Positions 48,238 to 57,923 of a stretch of DNA of 57,923 nt are shown here, piece after piece (position 1 is the first letter of the stretch; every line of letters begins with the position of its first letter). The position numbers and the translations under genes were made by a program. This stretch comes from an uncultured Methanosarcinales archaeon (GTDB lineage Archaea > Halobacteriota > Methanosarcinia > Methanotrichales > Methanotrichaceae), in assembly GCA_903871465.1 (NCBI GenBank), contig CAIQHB010000059.1, positions 1 to 57,923 of the forward strand, given 5' to 3'. The notes beneath the pieces are model-generated. The model saw nothing but the letters and a program-made list of their open reading frames with translations, was not told the origin of the DNA and ran no database searches.

Positions 48238-50802
48238 TTGGTATCTGGGATATCCGAGGGAGAACTTAGCTTCGACTCTTTCTTTAGGGGAGCAACGGGA
48301 CAGGAAGTGGGATATACACCCTATCCATTTCAAAGGAGATTTGCGACCTCGGAAAGTCTCCCTGAGCTAATCGATATCCCTACGGGCATGGGCAAGACTG
48401 ATGCCGTAATTCTGGGATGGTTATGGCGCAGGCGCTTCGATCCTCGGCCCGCGATCCGGGCGGCTACGCCGAGGCGGCTGGTCTACTGCCTGCCCATGCG
48501 GGTTCTAGTGGAGCAGACACAGGACAAGGCCGAGATGTGGCTGAAGAACCTGGGCCTCTTTTCAGAAAAGCCATGCGACAGCGAGCCTGTGGAGACTAGC
48601 AGAGGGAGCAAGTGGACTGAAAAAGCGGGCCAAGATAAAACTCGTATCGCCGTCACGGTGCTCATGGGAGGCGAATGCAAGGATGAATGGGATCTTTGCC
48701 CGGAGAGGGACGCCATCATCATCGGCACGCAGGACATGTTGCTCTCGAGGGCTCTCAATCGAGGCTACGGCATGAGCCGGTTCAAGTGGCCGATACACTT
48801 CGGTCTGCTTAATAACGACTGCCTATGGGTGATGGACGAGGTGCAGCTAATGGGCGTAGGCGTAGAGACGTCTGCGCAAATGCAAGCGTTTTGCAAGTCT
48901 TTTGGAACCATAAATACTGTTCAGTACATCTGGATGAGCGCCACTGTGGGAGACAAGCAGCTTGACACCGTGGACCATCCTCAACCCTCGGGCGGATGGC
49001 AGAAGCTGTCACTAGAGTCGGATGAAAAGGGGCTCACAGAGGTGCGAAAAAAGTTTGAGGCTCCAAAATCTTTGAAGAAAGCCAATCTGACGCTCTTCAA
49101 GGACAATGAAAAGAAATCCTATGCCAAGGAGCTGGCTGGTTTAATTAAATCGAAACATAGGAATGGAACGCTTACTCTCGTCGTAGTCAATCGCGTTGAT
49201 CGCGCTCAAGATATCTACAAAGAGCTTCTTGAGCAAGGTCGCACTGAAAAAGACGCGACTGTCCTTCATTCTCGTTTCCGGGAAGGGGATCGAAAGGCAC
49301 GAATGCGGCTTCTCGATGAGAAACATGACCGCATTATTGTAGCTACTCAGGTCGTTGAGGCTGGCGTGGATATTTCGGCTCACACACTCATCACCGAGCT
49401 TGCTCCTTGGCCCTCTCTTGTTCAGAGATTTGGGCGATGTAACCGGAGAGGCGAGTATAATGATGCAGAGATTGTATGGATTGATATCGATTCCGGCGAG
49501 GAAGCAAGCGGTCTTGTGCTGCCTTACGAATCTGAATCCCTTGAGATAGCCAGGAGTTTAATCAAGACCATTACGGATGCAGGGCCGATGTCATTGGCTC
49601 AAGCCTCCCTGAGCTATATTGAACCGGATGTCATCAGGGCCGTCGTGCGTAGGAAGGATTTCATTGACCTTTTCGATACCACACCCGACCTTACAGGAAA
49701 TGACCTGGATGTCTCCCGTTTCATTCGGGAAGGAGAGGATAAGGATGTTCAGGTCTTCTGGAGAGATTTTCCAAAAGATAGACCTGCTGGATCGCTTGAT
49801 CCGGCCAGGCGGGAAGAGCTTTGTTCGGTGTCCATCAGCATGATGAAAGAATACCTAAAGAAGCACGTCAGCTGGATTTGGGATCCTCTGGAAGAGCGCT
49901 GGAAGGGAGTTGGAGAAAAGGGCGAGGTAAAGAGCTGTCGTCCTGGGCAGGTATTGCTGCTGCATCCGGAAAATGGCGGTTATTCGCCCACCTTAGGGTG
50001 GACTGGCGAAGATGACAAAAACGGCACTTTGGTCGAGGTCATTTCTGCAAAAAACAAATGTCAAAACAGGGATGATCTGTCAATGAACGGAGATCAGCGA
50101 TCCAGGATCGGCAGTTGGGTTACACTCAAGGATCATATCGATCATGTTCGCAATGAGGTGCTGTGTCTATCTGAATGCCTTGACCTTCCTCAAAATTACG
50201 AAAATGCGCTTCAGAATGCAGCTTTTTGGCACGATGTTGGGAAAGCGCACCCCGCCTTCCAGAACATGCTCCTGGCTGGCAAATCCGATGGGGAAAGCTG
50301 GAGGGCTGGCGGACCATGGGCAAAGTCAAAAGGCAATAACGGTAGAGCAAGATACTGGGTCGAATCGAACGATGGCAGAGTAATTGAAAGACCCTACTTC
50401 CGGCATGAGCTGGTTTCGGCCCTAGCCTGGCTGCAAACGCAGGAACGGAATGGAAAGGATGTGGACCTGGTAGCTTATTTGATTGCAGCCCATCATGGCA
50501 AGATTCGAATGTCGATACGATCTCTTGATCAAGAATATCGGCCAACAGATCCCAACCGGCTTTTTGCCAGAGGGGTATGGGATGGTGATCGTCTGGCACA
50601 TGTAAACGGTATCCTAGAAGAGGATATTCTCTTAAATCTCTCGATCATGCAAATGGGCGAAGGAAGCTGGTTGGAAAGGATGACTGGACTTAGAGATAAT
50701 TCCTGGATTGGTCCGTTTAGGCTGACATTATTGGAGAGCGTTCTCCGTATTGCCGATTGGAGAGCCTCAAGGATGGAAGAGGCTGAAACGGTGGTCCGAT
50801 GA
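48238..50802 (+). CDS. cas3: Cas3 helicase-nuclease of type I-G
   Basis: 854 residues from TTG 48238, which follows GGAGG (48225-48229) by 8 bases; GTG 48223 is the alternative. Superfamily 2 helicase motifs: I DIPTGMGKT, II MDEVQLM, III SAT, VI QRFGRCNRRGE, with TQVVEAGVDIS. The HD nuclease follows at the C-terminus (FWHDVGKAHPAFQ at about 665, HELVSALAWL, AAHHGKIR). The helicase-then-HD order marks type I-G/I-U, opposite to most type I Cas3. It degrades target DNA after Cascade binding. The last 4 bases overlap csx17. Confidence 0.92.
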   Translation: MVSGISEGELSFDSFFRGATGQEVGYTPYPFQRRFATSESLPELIDIPTGMGKTDAVILGWLWRRRFDPRPAIRAATPRRLVYCLPMRVLVEQTQDKAEMWLKNLGLFSEKPCDSEPVETSRGSKWTEKAGQDKTRIAVTVLMGGECKDEWDLCPERDAIIIGTQDMLLSRALNRGYGMSRFKWPIHFGLLNNDCLWVMDEVQLMGVGVETSAQMQAFCKSFGTINTVQYIWMSATVGDKQLDTVDHPQPSGGWQKLSLESDEKGLTEVRKKFEAPKSLKKANLTLFKDNEKKSYAKELAGLIKSKHRNGTLTLVVVNRVDRAQDIYKELLEQGRTEKDATVLHSRFREGDRKARMRLLDEKHDRIIVATQVVEAGVDISAHTLITELAPWPSLVQRFGRCNRRGEYNDAEIVWIDIDSGEEASGLVLPYESESLEIARSLIKTITDAGPMSLAQASLSYIEPDVIRAVVRRKDFIDLFDTTPDLTGNDLDVSRFIREGEDKDVQVFWRDFPKDRPAGSLDPARREELCSVSISMMKEYLKKHVSWIWDPLEERWKGVGEKGEVKSCRPGQVLLLHPENGGYSPTLGWTGEDDKNGTLVEVISAKNKCQNRDDLSMNGDQRSRIGSWVTLKDHIDHVRNEVLCLSECLDLPQNYENALQNAAFWHDVGKAHPAFQNMLLAGKSDGESWRAGGPWAKSKGNNGRARYWVESNDGRVIERPYFRHELVSALAWLQTQERNGKDVDLVAYLIAAHHGKIRMSIRSLDQEYRPTDPNRLFARGVWDGDRLAHVNGILEEDILLNLSIMQMGEGSWLERMTGLRDNSWIGPFRLTLLESVLRIADWRASRMEEAETVVR

Positions 50803-53027
50803 ATGCTGAATCAAACGTCCTGGATCTCAAAGGCTGTGCACCTGTACCGCTCGCCCACTACCTAAAGGCGTTGGGGATCTTCAGGATTCTAGCCGAACAG
50901 GTTGAACCGGGTGCCAAAAGCTACTGGATAGGCGATTCTTTCCGGCTTAAAACTACAATAGATAGCGAATCTCTGAGAACATTCTTTTTGGAAAAATACA
51001 GTCCGACGCCGATCGTGGCTCCTTGGAATGGAGGCAGCGGATTTTACTTTCAGGAAGAGAAGCTCAAGGAAAAAGACCCTCTGACAGGAAAACGAAAGAA
51101 GACAGGACGCAGGATTCAGCCGACAGCGGCAACGAAAGCTGTGCAAGATATTCTGGATTCAACTACTGAGAGGCTTTCAGGTTATAGCGAGTCCCTCCGG
51201 ATCATCAAGAACCTGATCGAAAAGATGGGACTAGAAGAAGCGCCGTCTAAGGAGAAAAAAGAGGAGCTTATCCTGGCAGTTAGAAATAATCTTCCGGATT
51301 CATCAATCGACTGGCTTGATGCATCCGTGATTTTGACAACTGAAAATGCAAGATTTCCTCCGCTCCTCGGTACAGGTGGAAACGACGGAAATTTGGATTT
51401 TAGCAGTAATTTCATGCAACGTCTCAAAGATGTCTTCGAATTTAGTGGTGGAAATCCGATGAGTTCCTCTGAGGCATGGCTTGATGGGGCGCTGTTTGCA
51501 GAAAACTCTGACGGCTTGGTCAGCGGAATTTCTATTGGTCAATTTTATCCAGGTGCTGTAGGCGGTCCCAATTCCGCACCGGGATTTGTCTCGGACTCGC
51601 CGGTAAATCCCTGGGATTACCTACTAATGATTGAAGGCGCATTATTTTTCGCATCTGCTACAGTCAAGCGGCTGCAAGCAAATATGCCTGGGGTTCTCAG
51701 TTATCCATTCAGCGTTCGCCTCTCGGGTGTAGGATACGGCAGCGCTTCTGAGAGTGATGAGAAAAGCGCAAGAGCAGAGATCTGGATGCCCTTCTGGGAG
51801 AAGCCCACGGGATTATCTGAACTGAAGGCCCTCATGAGTGAAGGGCGTGCTCAGGTGGGAACCAGGCCGGCCAGAAATGGAGTAGATTTTGCCAGGGCAG
51901 TTGCCTCTCTCGGAGTAGATAGAGGGCTAAAATCGTTCCAAAGATACGGTTTTCTGGAAAGAAATGGTCGCAACTTCTTTTCAGTTCCCCTTGAGCGGAT
52001 CGTGGTAAGCCGCCAGATCCAGGTGGAGTTATTGAACGAGGTGGATAGCTGGCTGGATTCATTCCACGAAAAAGCTCGATCAGAGAAAGCGCCTGCATCT
52101 GTTGGACGCGCTCTGCACGTTCTCGAATCGTCCATTTTGGCTCTCTGCAAAGAGAGCAGCAATGATCAGGTCCAAACATGGCGTGTGCAGAATGTATTGA
52201 TCGCCCTCGGAGGGTGCGAAAAAGTCATCGTCCGAAGCTCTCGCTGGGCAAAAGAGGCTTTCGTTAAGCCGGTAAATCCTCTTTCAAAAAATTGGCTTAT
52301 CATGGCAGATGATCAATCCCCGGAATTTTTCCTGGCGGCAAGTCTAGCTTCTACCTTTGGCCATTACAAAGACCAGAAGGATCGCGATTTTACCATGTGG
52401 CTGCGCTCCCAAATGGAGCCCATCAATCACTGGAATGCTAGTTTATTTGATGATACTTTGGGAAGAGACGTCGTCTGGTCTGAGAGAGATCCCATCTCAG
52501 TAATGAACGATATAATTTCACGCCGAATCACGATGGCGGTTCGCTCCGGAGCAAATGGCTATCCAGATGATGCAAAAATTAAAGCAGATCTTGAGGATAT
52601 TGCTGCATTTATAGAAGATCGGGTCAATTTAAGCCGAATGATGGATCTTCTCTGGGGTTTGATTTTAGTAGACTGGCCTTCTGTATCCAGGAATTTTATA
52701 AAAAGACAATTCGAATCAGATAACATATTCCCGTCTGCCAGCTATGGTCTTCTCAAGCTCTGCCTTGCAGGCGGGCCTGTATGCGATATAGAGGTTCCTC
52801 TCGTGCCCCAAATACACAGGATAGCCTCCATTGGCGATGGTTTTGGTTCGTTGCAGTTAGCTGAGAGACGTTTAAGAGGCAGCAATCTCCCTGTTGCTAA
52901 GATTAGTAGCAATATTTCGTCTAATTTAATGAAACGAATTGCAGCAGCACTGCTATTTTCCATTAATGAAAGTCAGATCGAGCATTTAGCAAGCAGTGTT
53001 CTAAGGCCGAGAGTCGTCCAGGAATAA
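50799..53027 (+). CDS. csx17: Csx17-type large subunit (Cas8-like)
   Basis: 742 residues starting with the family hallmark LDLKGCAPVPLAHYLKALGI, followed by YWIGDSFRLKT and a Gly-rich FYFQEEKLKEKDPL. It is the putative large subunit (Cas8u2) of type I-G effector complexes, thought to help recognise the protospacer-adjacent motif. It overlaps cas3 by 4 bases (ATGA) and precedes csb1 by 34 bases to its ATG. No obvious disruption is present. Confidence 0.85.
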   Translation: MNAESNVLDLKGCAPVPLAHYLKALGIFRILAEQVEPGAKSYWIGDSFRLKTTIDSESLRTFFLEKYSPTPIVAPWNGGSGFYFQEEKLKEKDPLTGKRKKTGRRIQPTAATKAVQDILDSTTERLSGYSESLRIIKNLIEKMGLEEAPSKEKKEELILAVRNNLPDSSIDWLDASVILTTENARFPPLLGTGGNDGNLDFSSNFMQRLKDVFEFSGGNPMSSSEAWLDGALFAENSDGLVSGISIGQFYPGAVGGPNSAPGFVSDSPVNPWDYLLMIEGALFFASATVKRLQANMPGVLSYPFSVRLSGVGYGSASESDEKSARAEIWMPFWEKPTGLSELKALMSEGRAQVGTRPARNGVDFARAVASLGVDRGLKSFQRYGFLERNGRNFFSVPLERIVVSRQIQVELLNEVDSWLDSFHEKARSEKAPASVGRALHVLESSILALCKESSNDQVQTWRVQNVLIALGGCEKVIVRSSRWAKEAFVKPVNPLSKNWLIMADDQSPEFFLAASLASTFGHYKDQKDRDFTMWLRSQMEPINHWNASLFDDTLGRDVVWSERDPISVMNDIISRRITMAVRSGANGYPDDAKIKADLEDIAAFIEDRVNLSRMMDLLWGLILVDWPSVSRNFIKRQFESDNIFPSASYGLLKLCLAGGPVCDIEVPLVPQIHRIASIGDGFGSLQLAERRLRGSNLPVAKISSNISSNLMKRIAAALLFSINESQIEHLASSVLRPRVVQE

Positions 53028-53037
53028 AAGTTGATAA

Positions 53038-54009
<972 letters not shown>

Positions 54010-54013
54010 TGGT

Positions 54014-55636
54014 ATGCTCGCCATCGAGATGAGGTTCCCTGCCGGAAAATATCACGCCACACCTTGGAACCGTCAGGTTAATGAAGGCGCAGTGGAGTGG
54101 CCGCCGTCGCCCTGGCGAATACAAAGAGCCCTAATTTCAACCTGGTACCACAAGTTGGTGGCAGAGATAGATGAGAATACAATCCGCAGAATTATCGAGA
54201 AGCTGAGCGCCACCCCACAGTTTTCCCTTCCTCAAGCCTCTTTGGGACATACCAGGCACTACATGCCACTTTACCGGGAGGCCACTACGATGGTTATCGA
54301 TACTTTTGCTGCGATTGACAGCGAAAGCCGACTTATTATTGTATGGCCACAGGTCGATCTCTCCAGCGAAGAAAATTCAGCTCTCTTGATGCTAATCGAC
54401 CGAATGGGATACCTAGGGAGAGCAGAGTCATGGGTTGAAGCCAGATTGGCAGAAGACTCTTCGGATCAGGTCAACTGCATTCCTTTGCAGGAGGGCGCAG
54501 TTCTGCCAGAGGGATTTGAAAGTGTTCAAACTCTCGTTGCAATGACTCCGCAAGAATATTTGAGATGGAGGGAGACAAAACTTGAAGCGCGAAAATCTCG
54601 AAAGCTTGCCGAGTTGCATGATACGGCTAAGACCAATGGAAAATCAGATGATACGGCAAAGCTGAAGAAAAAGGACCTTGAAAAGATAGAGCAAAGCCTT
54701 CCTATTGATCTTTTCAGTGCGCTTCATGCTGACACCGGCGATCTCAAAAAAGCAGGATGGAGCCAACCACCTGGAAGCGTCTGGGTCTTGTACAATAGGC
54801 CAAGAAGCTCATTTGAGGTGGCGCCCCGAGCAGGAAAAAGGGCATATTCTAGAAAGAAGCCAACCGTAGCTCGCTTTGCCGTGGCCAGCCAGGTATTACC
54901 AAGGCTTACAGATGCAATCAGTTTTGCCGAGAGAATTCATATGGCTCTGGTCAGCCGCTCCAATGGTTCATCTTTGTTTACCGGTTGCGACGAATCAGGC
55001 AACCCCCTCGAAGGACACGGGCATGCATTCATTCTGTGTGAATCCAGCTTGGGCTTAGGCAAAGGCATGAGAGGAGAGATTACTCACGTAGTCATTCACG
55101 CTCCTAGGGGATTCCAGCTGCAGGATCGGCAAGCACTAGACAGCCTAACTCGTGTCTGGGGCCATGGAGGACATGATGTTCAGCTTATTCTCCTCGGAGT
55201 CGGTCAACCGGAGGACTTCGCCGGACTGGATACGGCCAAGGGAGCCTGTCCTATTCTGGCAAAGTCTCAAAGCTGGGTCTCCAGGACGCCTTTTGTATCT
55301 ACCAGACATCCCAAGGCCACGAAGACAGGAGTTCCCAAGGTTGATGGGAATGGTTTACAGATCGGAAGTCCGGAACATGAACTTAGAAGGCTGCTAATGC
55401 TCGCGGGATTTCTTTCGCCATCTTCCGTCGAAGCCGTTCCTTCCACAGATCTGGCGGGCCATGAGACAAGGTGGCTTAGCTTTAGGCGGCAGAGGAATCA
55501 AGGGAACGGAAGGAAAGTTGCCAGCGGGCTAGGCTATGGATTTCGCATTAAATTTCCAGACGTGGTCAGTGGTCCCATCGCTATCGGCTACGGTGCTCAC
55601 TTCGGCCTGGGCCTCTTCGTCCCCGAATCGACTTGA
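54014..55636 (+). CDS. csb2: Csb2 (fused Cas5-Cas6 subunit)
   Basis: 540 residues with the hallmark N-terminus MRFPAGKYHATPWNRQVNEG, followed by WPPSPWRIQRALISTW, and a C-terminal RAMP-type Gly-rich loop (GPIAIGYGAHFGLGLF). Csb2 (GSU0054 family) combines Cas5 and Cas6 roles: crRNA processing and 5'-handle capping in type I-G. His residues in GLGYGFRI and GHETRWL regions may serve catalysis, but I cannot assign which. It is the last gene of the four-gene operon, followed by the CRISPR leader. Confidence 0.88.
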   Translation: MLAIEMRFPAGKYHATPWNRQVNEGAVEWPPSPWRIQRALISTWYHKLVAEIDENTIRRIIEKLSATPQFSLPQASLGHTRHYMPLYREATTMVIDTFAAIDSESRLIIVWPQVDLSSEENSALLMLIDRMGYLGRAESWVEARLAEDSSDQVNCIPLQEGAVLPEGFESVQTLVAMTPQEYLRWRETKLEARKSRKLAELHDTAKTNGKSDDTAKLKKKDLEKIEQSLPIDLFSALHADTGDLKKAGWSQPPGSVWVLYNRPRSSFEVAPRAGKRAYSRKKPTVARFAVASQVLPRLTDAISFAERIHMALVSRSNGSSLFTGCDESGNPLEGHGHAFILCESSLGLGKGMRGEITHVVIHAPRGFQLQDRQALDSLTRVWGHGGHDVQLILLGVGQPEDFAGLDTAKGACPILAKSQSWVSRTPFVSTRHPKATKTGVPKVDGNGLQIGSPEHELRRLLMLAGFLSPSSVEAVPSTDLAGHETRWLSFRRQRNQGNGRKVASGLGYGFRIKFPDVVSGPIAIGYGAHFGLGLFVPEST

Positions 55637-55988
55637 TCCGCCACATCTCTCTTGCAGTCGACAGCTCAGATGCCACACCCCTACCGTCTGGGAACGCCGA
55701 CCGGCCGAATGGGCTCTTTCAAAGCGCGATTCTTTTTTTTGCAGCTGAGGTCCCCCTTCGTTCCAGGCACCGAAAACTCCTGCAATTTAAGCGAAAGATA
55801 AATTAATAGAGAGAGGTCTTTGCGAGAGGTTAGGTGGTTCCGGGAGGACCGGGGTGCGCTCGAAACACCTCTAAATAGCGAAAACTCCCGTGAAGACAGA
55901 CGCAGTTTGAAAAGATACTACGTTAGTTGGTGAGCCTCTCGAAAACGGCCAATTTTTCGATATCTACAGAGGGCGAAAAATGGCCGCC
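55637..55988 (+). promoter_or_regulatory. Leader region of the CRISPR array
   Basis: 352 noncoding bases between csb2 and the first repeat. The last 43 hold an inverted repeat, CGGCCAATTTTTCG (55946-55959) and CGAAAAATGGCCG (55974-55986), with one bulged base, ending two bases before repeat 1. The direction (repeats ending ATTGAAGC on the plus strand) suggests transcription left to right. There is a poly-T run at about 55732-55739, possibly the operon terminator. Confidence 0.5.
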
Positions 55989-56241
55989 ATTTCCACGGTT
56001 GGAAAGTCGTGGCCCCATTGAAGCATATTATTAAAATGACGATACCAAGAGAGATGCGGTAATTTCCACGGCTAAAAAGTCGTGGCCCCATTGAAGCTAA
56101 ACATAGTGGTAATGACGAGGCTTATGCCATATTATTTCCACGGCTAAAAAGTCGTGGCCCCATTGAAGCTGGACCACAATCAGATCACAGAAAGGCAGAG
56201 GCGGTATTTCTACGGCTGGAAAGTCGTGGCCCCATTGAAGC
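55989..56241 (+). CRISPR. Short CRISPR array, 4 repeats and 3 spacers
   Basis: 36-base repeats at 55989-56024, 56062-56097, 56134-56169 and 56206-56241, separated by spacers of 37, 36 and 36 bases. Repeats 2 and 3 are identical; 1 and 4 differ at a few positions but keep the dyad CCACGG...CCGTGG-like stem (8 bp including G-T pairs) and the shared end CGTGGCCCCATTGAAGC. It lies downstream of the type I-G operon. Orientation is inferred from the ATTGAAGC end. I saw no obvious match of the spacers within the window, but did not search exhaustively. Confidence 0.95.
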
Positions 56242-56361
56242 TGTCGCCAGGGAGGACGCGCTGGCCCGCTCTCGCCTTATTTCATAGCAGAAAATCTAAT
56301 CCAATTGTATTATTGACGCGAGTGCAGGCATACTTGTTTTAGAATTTTAGATATTATATAA

Positions 56362-56586
56362 ATAATAGATATCCTTATTGTTAAATCGAAGAAGAGAGTG
56401 CCTATCCCCTTTGATGACGCCCTGGTGAGCAGAACCAAGAACCTCATCGCGGCGCTCAGAACCACGGCGGAGCGAGGAAAGATGCCGCCCCCCCTGGAGC
56501 ATAGCCCTAAATGCTTCCGATGCTCTTTGGCCGGCTCTTCAGAGATTCGTGAATTTTTGTTAAAAGCTGGCGAATATAGGCATTGA
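56362..56586 (+). pseudogene. cas4: Cas4 C-terminal remnant
   Basis: The frame (start lost, open from ATA 56362; GTG 56398 is the first usual start) reads VKSKKRVPIPFDDALVSRTK, then GKMPPPLEHSPKCFRCSLAG. This is the conserved C-terminus of Cas4, including the two-Cys motif CxxC that binds the iron-sulphur cluster. The N-terminal nuclease is missing, and after SLAG the usual CLPDE is replaced by unrelated sequence ending at TGA 56584-56586. In type I-G systems Cas4 is often fused to Cas1, so this may be the relic of a deleted cas4-cas1 gene. Confidence 0.75.
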
Positions 56587-56690
56587 GTAAATCCGAAGGA
56601 GTGCGAAATAATTTCAGGCCCACACGTTCGAAGAAAATAAAGAAAAGTATATAAACCGGGCATGATATCTGAGTGTGAGGTGTCGGGATT

Positions 56691-57299
56691 ATGACAGGAG
56701 TCCGGAAATGGGCCGCAATCGCTGTGGTCTTTATGATAGTGGCCATCACCCAGATGGCATTCGCGGCGGATCAGGACCCCAGCGTTCATCTGAAGCAATT
56801 GGGCAAGGATCTGCAAAATGTGACCGTAGATCTGAAAGATAAGCTCTCTCATTTTGATAAAGCAGGCTCAACGGTCACAACAGGAAAAGAGAATGTATCC
56901 GGAATGCAGTTGGATGTTACGACATACACGGATAAAAGTGGATATGTTCTTAAGATCTATGCAGCCCCGACCGGCAAAGATGCCATGGTCAAGTTAATCT
57001 CCCCAGCCAGTGGGCCGGTACTGACCATAACTAATAATCCTGATGGCACTGTTGCGAAGGAAGAGACATTCCAGCCCTTTGGATTGAAGAAGGAGACTGT
57101 CATTTACAATTCAGATGGTACCAAGACTATCATGGTGCAAGATGCATCTCTTGCCGCCAATAATACATTGACCTACCAGGAAGACAAGAATGGGAATGTA
57201 GTTCCCGGGTCAGAGACCATCAGCACTACGCCAGGTTTGCCGCCAGGGTCTGTATACTGCCAGGTTACTGGGCAATATCAAGAGGCTAAACCCAAGTGA
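56691..57299 (+). CDS. Secreted protein of unknown function, 202 aa
   Basis: 202 residues with a signal peptide (IAVVFMIVAITQMAFA). A short helical part (HLKQLGKDLQNVTVDLKDKL) is followed by beta-rich repeats: GTVAKEETFQPFGLKKETVI, YNSDGTKTIMV, KNGNVVPGSETIS. ATG at 56691 has GGTGTCGGG upstream. No named family. The gene is probably part of the host's exported repertoire and not of the CRISPR locus. Confidence 0.65.
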   Translation: MTGVRKWAAIAVVFMIVAITQMAFAADQDPSVHLKQLGKDLQNVTVDLKDKLSHFDKAGSTVTTGKENVSGMQLDVTTYTDKSGYVLKIYAAPTGKDAMVKLISPASGPVLTITNNPDGTVAKEETFQPFGLKKETVIYNSDGTKTIMVQDASLAANNTLTYQEDKNGNVVPGSETISTTPGLPPGSVYCQVTGQYQEAKPK

Positions 57300-57358
57300 A
57301 GAAGGCCGAAACTCAATTTTTTGGGATGTATTGTCCCTAGCTCTAAGGAGAGATTCTG

Positions 57359-57923
57359 TTGTCCAAATTTCTGCTGATTTCGTTGTTGCTCATGACCGTC
57401 TATAGCCCTTTAGCATTCGGTCAGATTTTGCCGAATGGATCTGATTTTGCCAGTTTAACAGGAAACTATTCCGACGGGGGCATTGACATCAATCGGGATG
57501 GAAAGTTCGAATATCTGAATGTTGACGTTGGTGTTCACATAGAATATCCTGGAGAATATAGCCTCAATGGATATCTATACGACCGCAATAACAAAGAAGT
57601 AATCTGGTCTGTGGATCACAGAAACTTTACTTATGGAGATCATACAATGCAGCTTGCCTTTGATGGCAAGACCATACAGAAGCGAGGGCTGAACGGACCG
57701 TATCGACTGGGTAATCTCTCCTTCACCTGGGGTTCGGCGACCACGGGGCTGATTCCGTGTGCGAGGCTCGATGATGCCTATGAGACAGGTTTCTACAACT
57801 CCAGCGATTTTGTAGATCCGGTTAGCAAAGACAAGATCCTCTCGGGATCTGGAAAAGGTGAGGTGCTCTTGACCCTGTCCATAGAAACCATTGTACCCAC
57901 ATTTTCTGGGAGATACATGTACG
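57359..57923 (+). CDS. Secreted protein, 3' part beyond window
   Basis: TTG at 57359 follows AAGGAG with an 8-base gap. The frame is open to the window end (188 codons). A signal peptide (MSKFLLISLLLMTVYSPLAF) is followed by a beta-rich domain with a Ca-type loop (DINRDGKFEYLNVDVGV). A second similar element cannot be excluded beyond the edge. It is likely an exported surface protein; no name can be given. It lies 59 bases after the previous secreted-protein gene, same direction. Confidence 0.6.
   Translation, partial: MSKFLLISLLLMTVYSPLAFGQILPNGSDFASLTGNYSDGGIDINRDGKFEYLNVDVGVHIEYPGEYSLNGYLYDRNNKEVIWSVDHRNFTYGDHTMQLAFDGKTIQKRGLNGPYRLGNLSFTWGSATTGLIPCARLDDAYETGFYNSSDFVDPVSKDKILSGSGKGEVLLTLSIETIVPTFSGRYMY

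Noticed and set aside
55989-56241. Idea that spacers target the provirus in this window
   Set aside because: No obvious match was noticed by eye, but an exhaustive search was not possible, so self-targeting is neither claimed nor excluded.
56310-56852. Minus-strand frame of 180 codons opposite the cas4 remnant and next gene
   Set aside because: Antisense to the Cas4-like C-terminus and a signal-peptide gene, both better supported; sequence is Cys/His-rich without pattern.

Overview
The window looks like a methanogenic archaeon of the order Methanosarcinales, most likely the Methanothrix (Methanosaeta) lineage. The evidence is a chromosomal protein MC1 gene, a DUF1699-type protein, a Methanosarcinales-type S-layer-domain protein, many secreted TPR proteins, TATA-type promoters with few or short leaders, and frequent GTG/TTG starts. 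This is inference from protein families; no rRNA or tRNA gene was recognised.

Region 1 (1 to about 1.3 kb) is the end of a chromosomal surface-protein gene plus an intergenic stretch. Region 2 (about 1.3 to 23.3 kb) is a tailed-virus-like provirus. A leftward early-type operon encodes a SWIM zinc finger, two very small proteins, an ArdC-like antirestriction protein and a DUF5710-like protein. It diverges from a rightward set led by a ribbon-helix-helix protein at a hexamer-iteron region. A TPR cassette (5.3-8.4 kb) sits between two diverged copies of the RHH locus. From 23.1 down to 9.5 kb runs a leftward virion operon: small proteins, terminase small subunit, split terminase large subunit, portal, split minor head protein, scaffold, HK97-type capsid, connectors, two small membrane proteins, Ig-domain tail protein, hub-like protein and fibre-like protein. 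No tape-measure gene was recognised.

Region 3 (23.3-32.7 kb) looks like a plasmid-style maintenance module: a tandem pair of DUF1670-like HTH proteins, two related coiled-coil proteins, an RHH repressor, ParA, a duplicated-domain ParA partner, and palindromic plus tandem repeats that could be the centromere. An IS66 element with a perfect 8-bp target duplication sits between partner gene and repeats. The virus may therefore be, or derive from, a plasmid-like element.

Region 4 (32.7-46.7 kb) is a rearranged host region: integrase fragments, chimeric and nonsense-interrupted TPR and propeller genes, an S-layer paralogue, a GDSL/beta-propeller surface protein, a phospholipase D-like protein, an IS3 remnant, dispersed noncoding repeats and a catalytic-domain-only tyrosine recombinase.

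Region 5 (46.7-57.9 kb) has three leftward chromosomal genes (DUF1699, MC1, unknown), then a type I-G (formerly I-U) CRISPR-Cas interference operon, cas3 - csx17 (cas8-like) - csb1 (cas7) - csb2 (cas5-cas6). It is followed by a four-repeat array and a decayed C-terminal stub of cas4. No intact cas1 or cas2 is visible, so the adaptation module appears to have been lost here. Two secreted-protein genes end the window.
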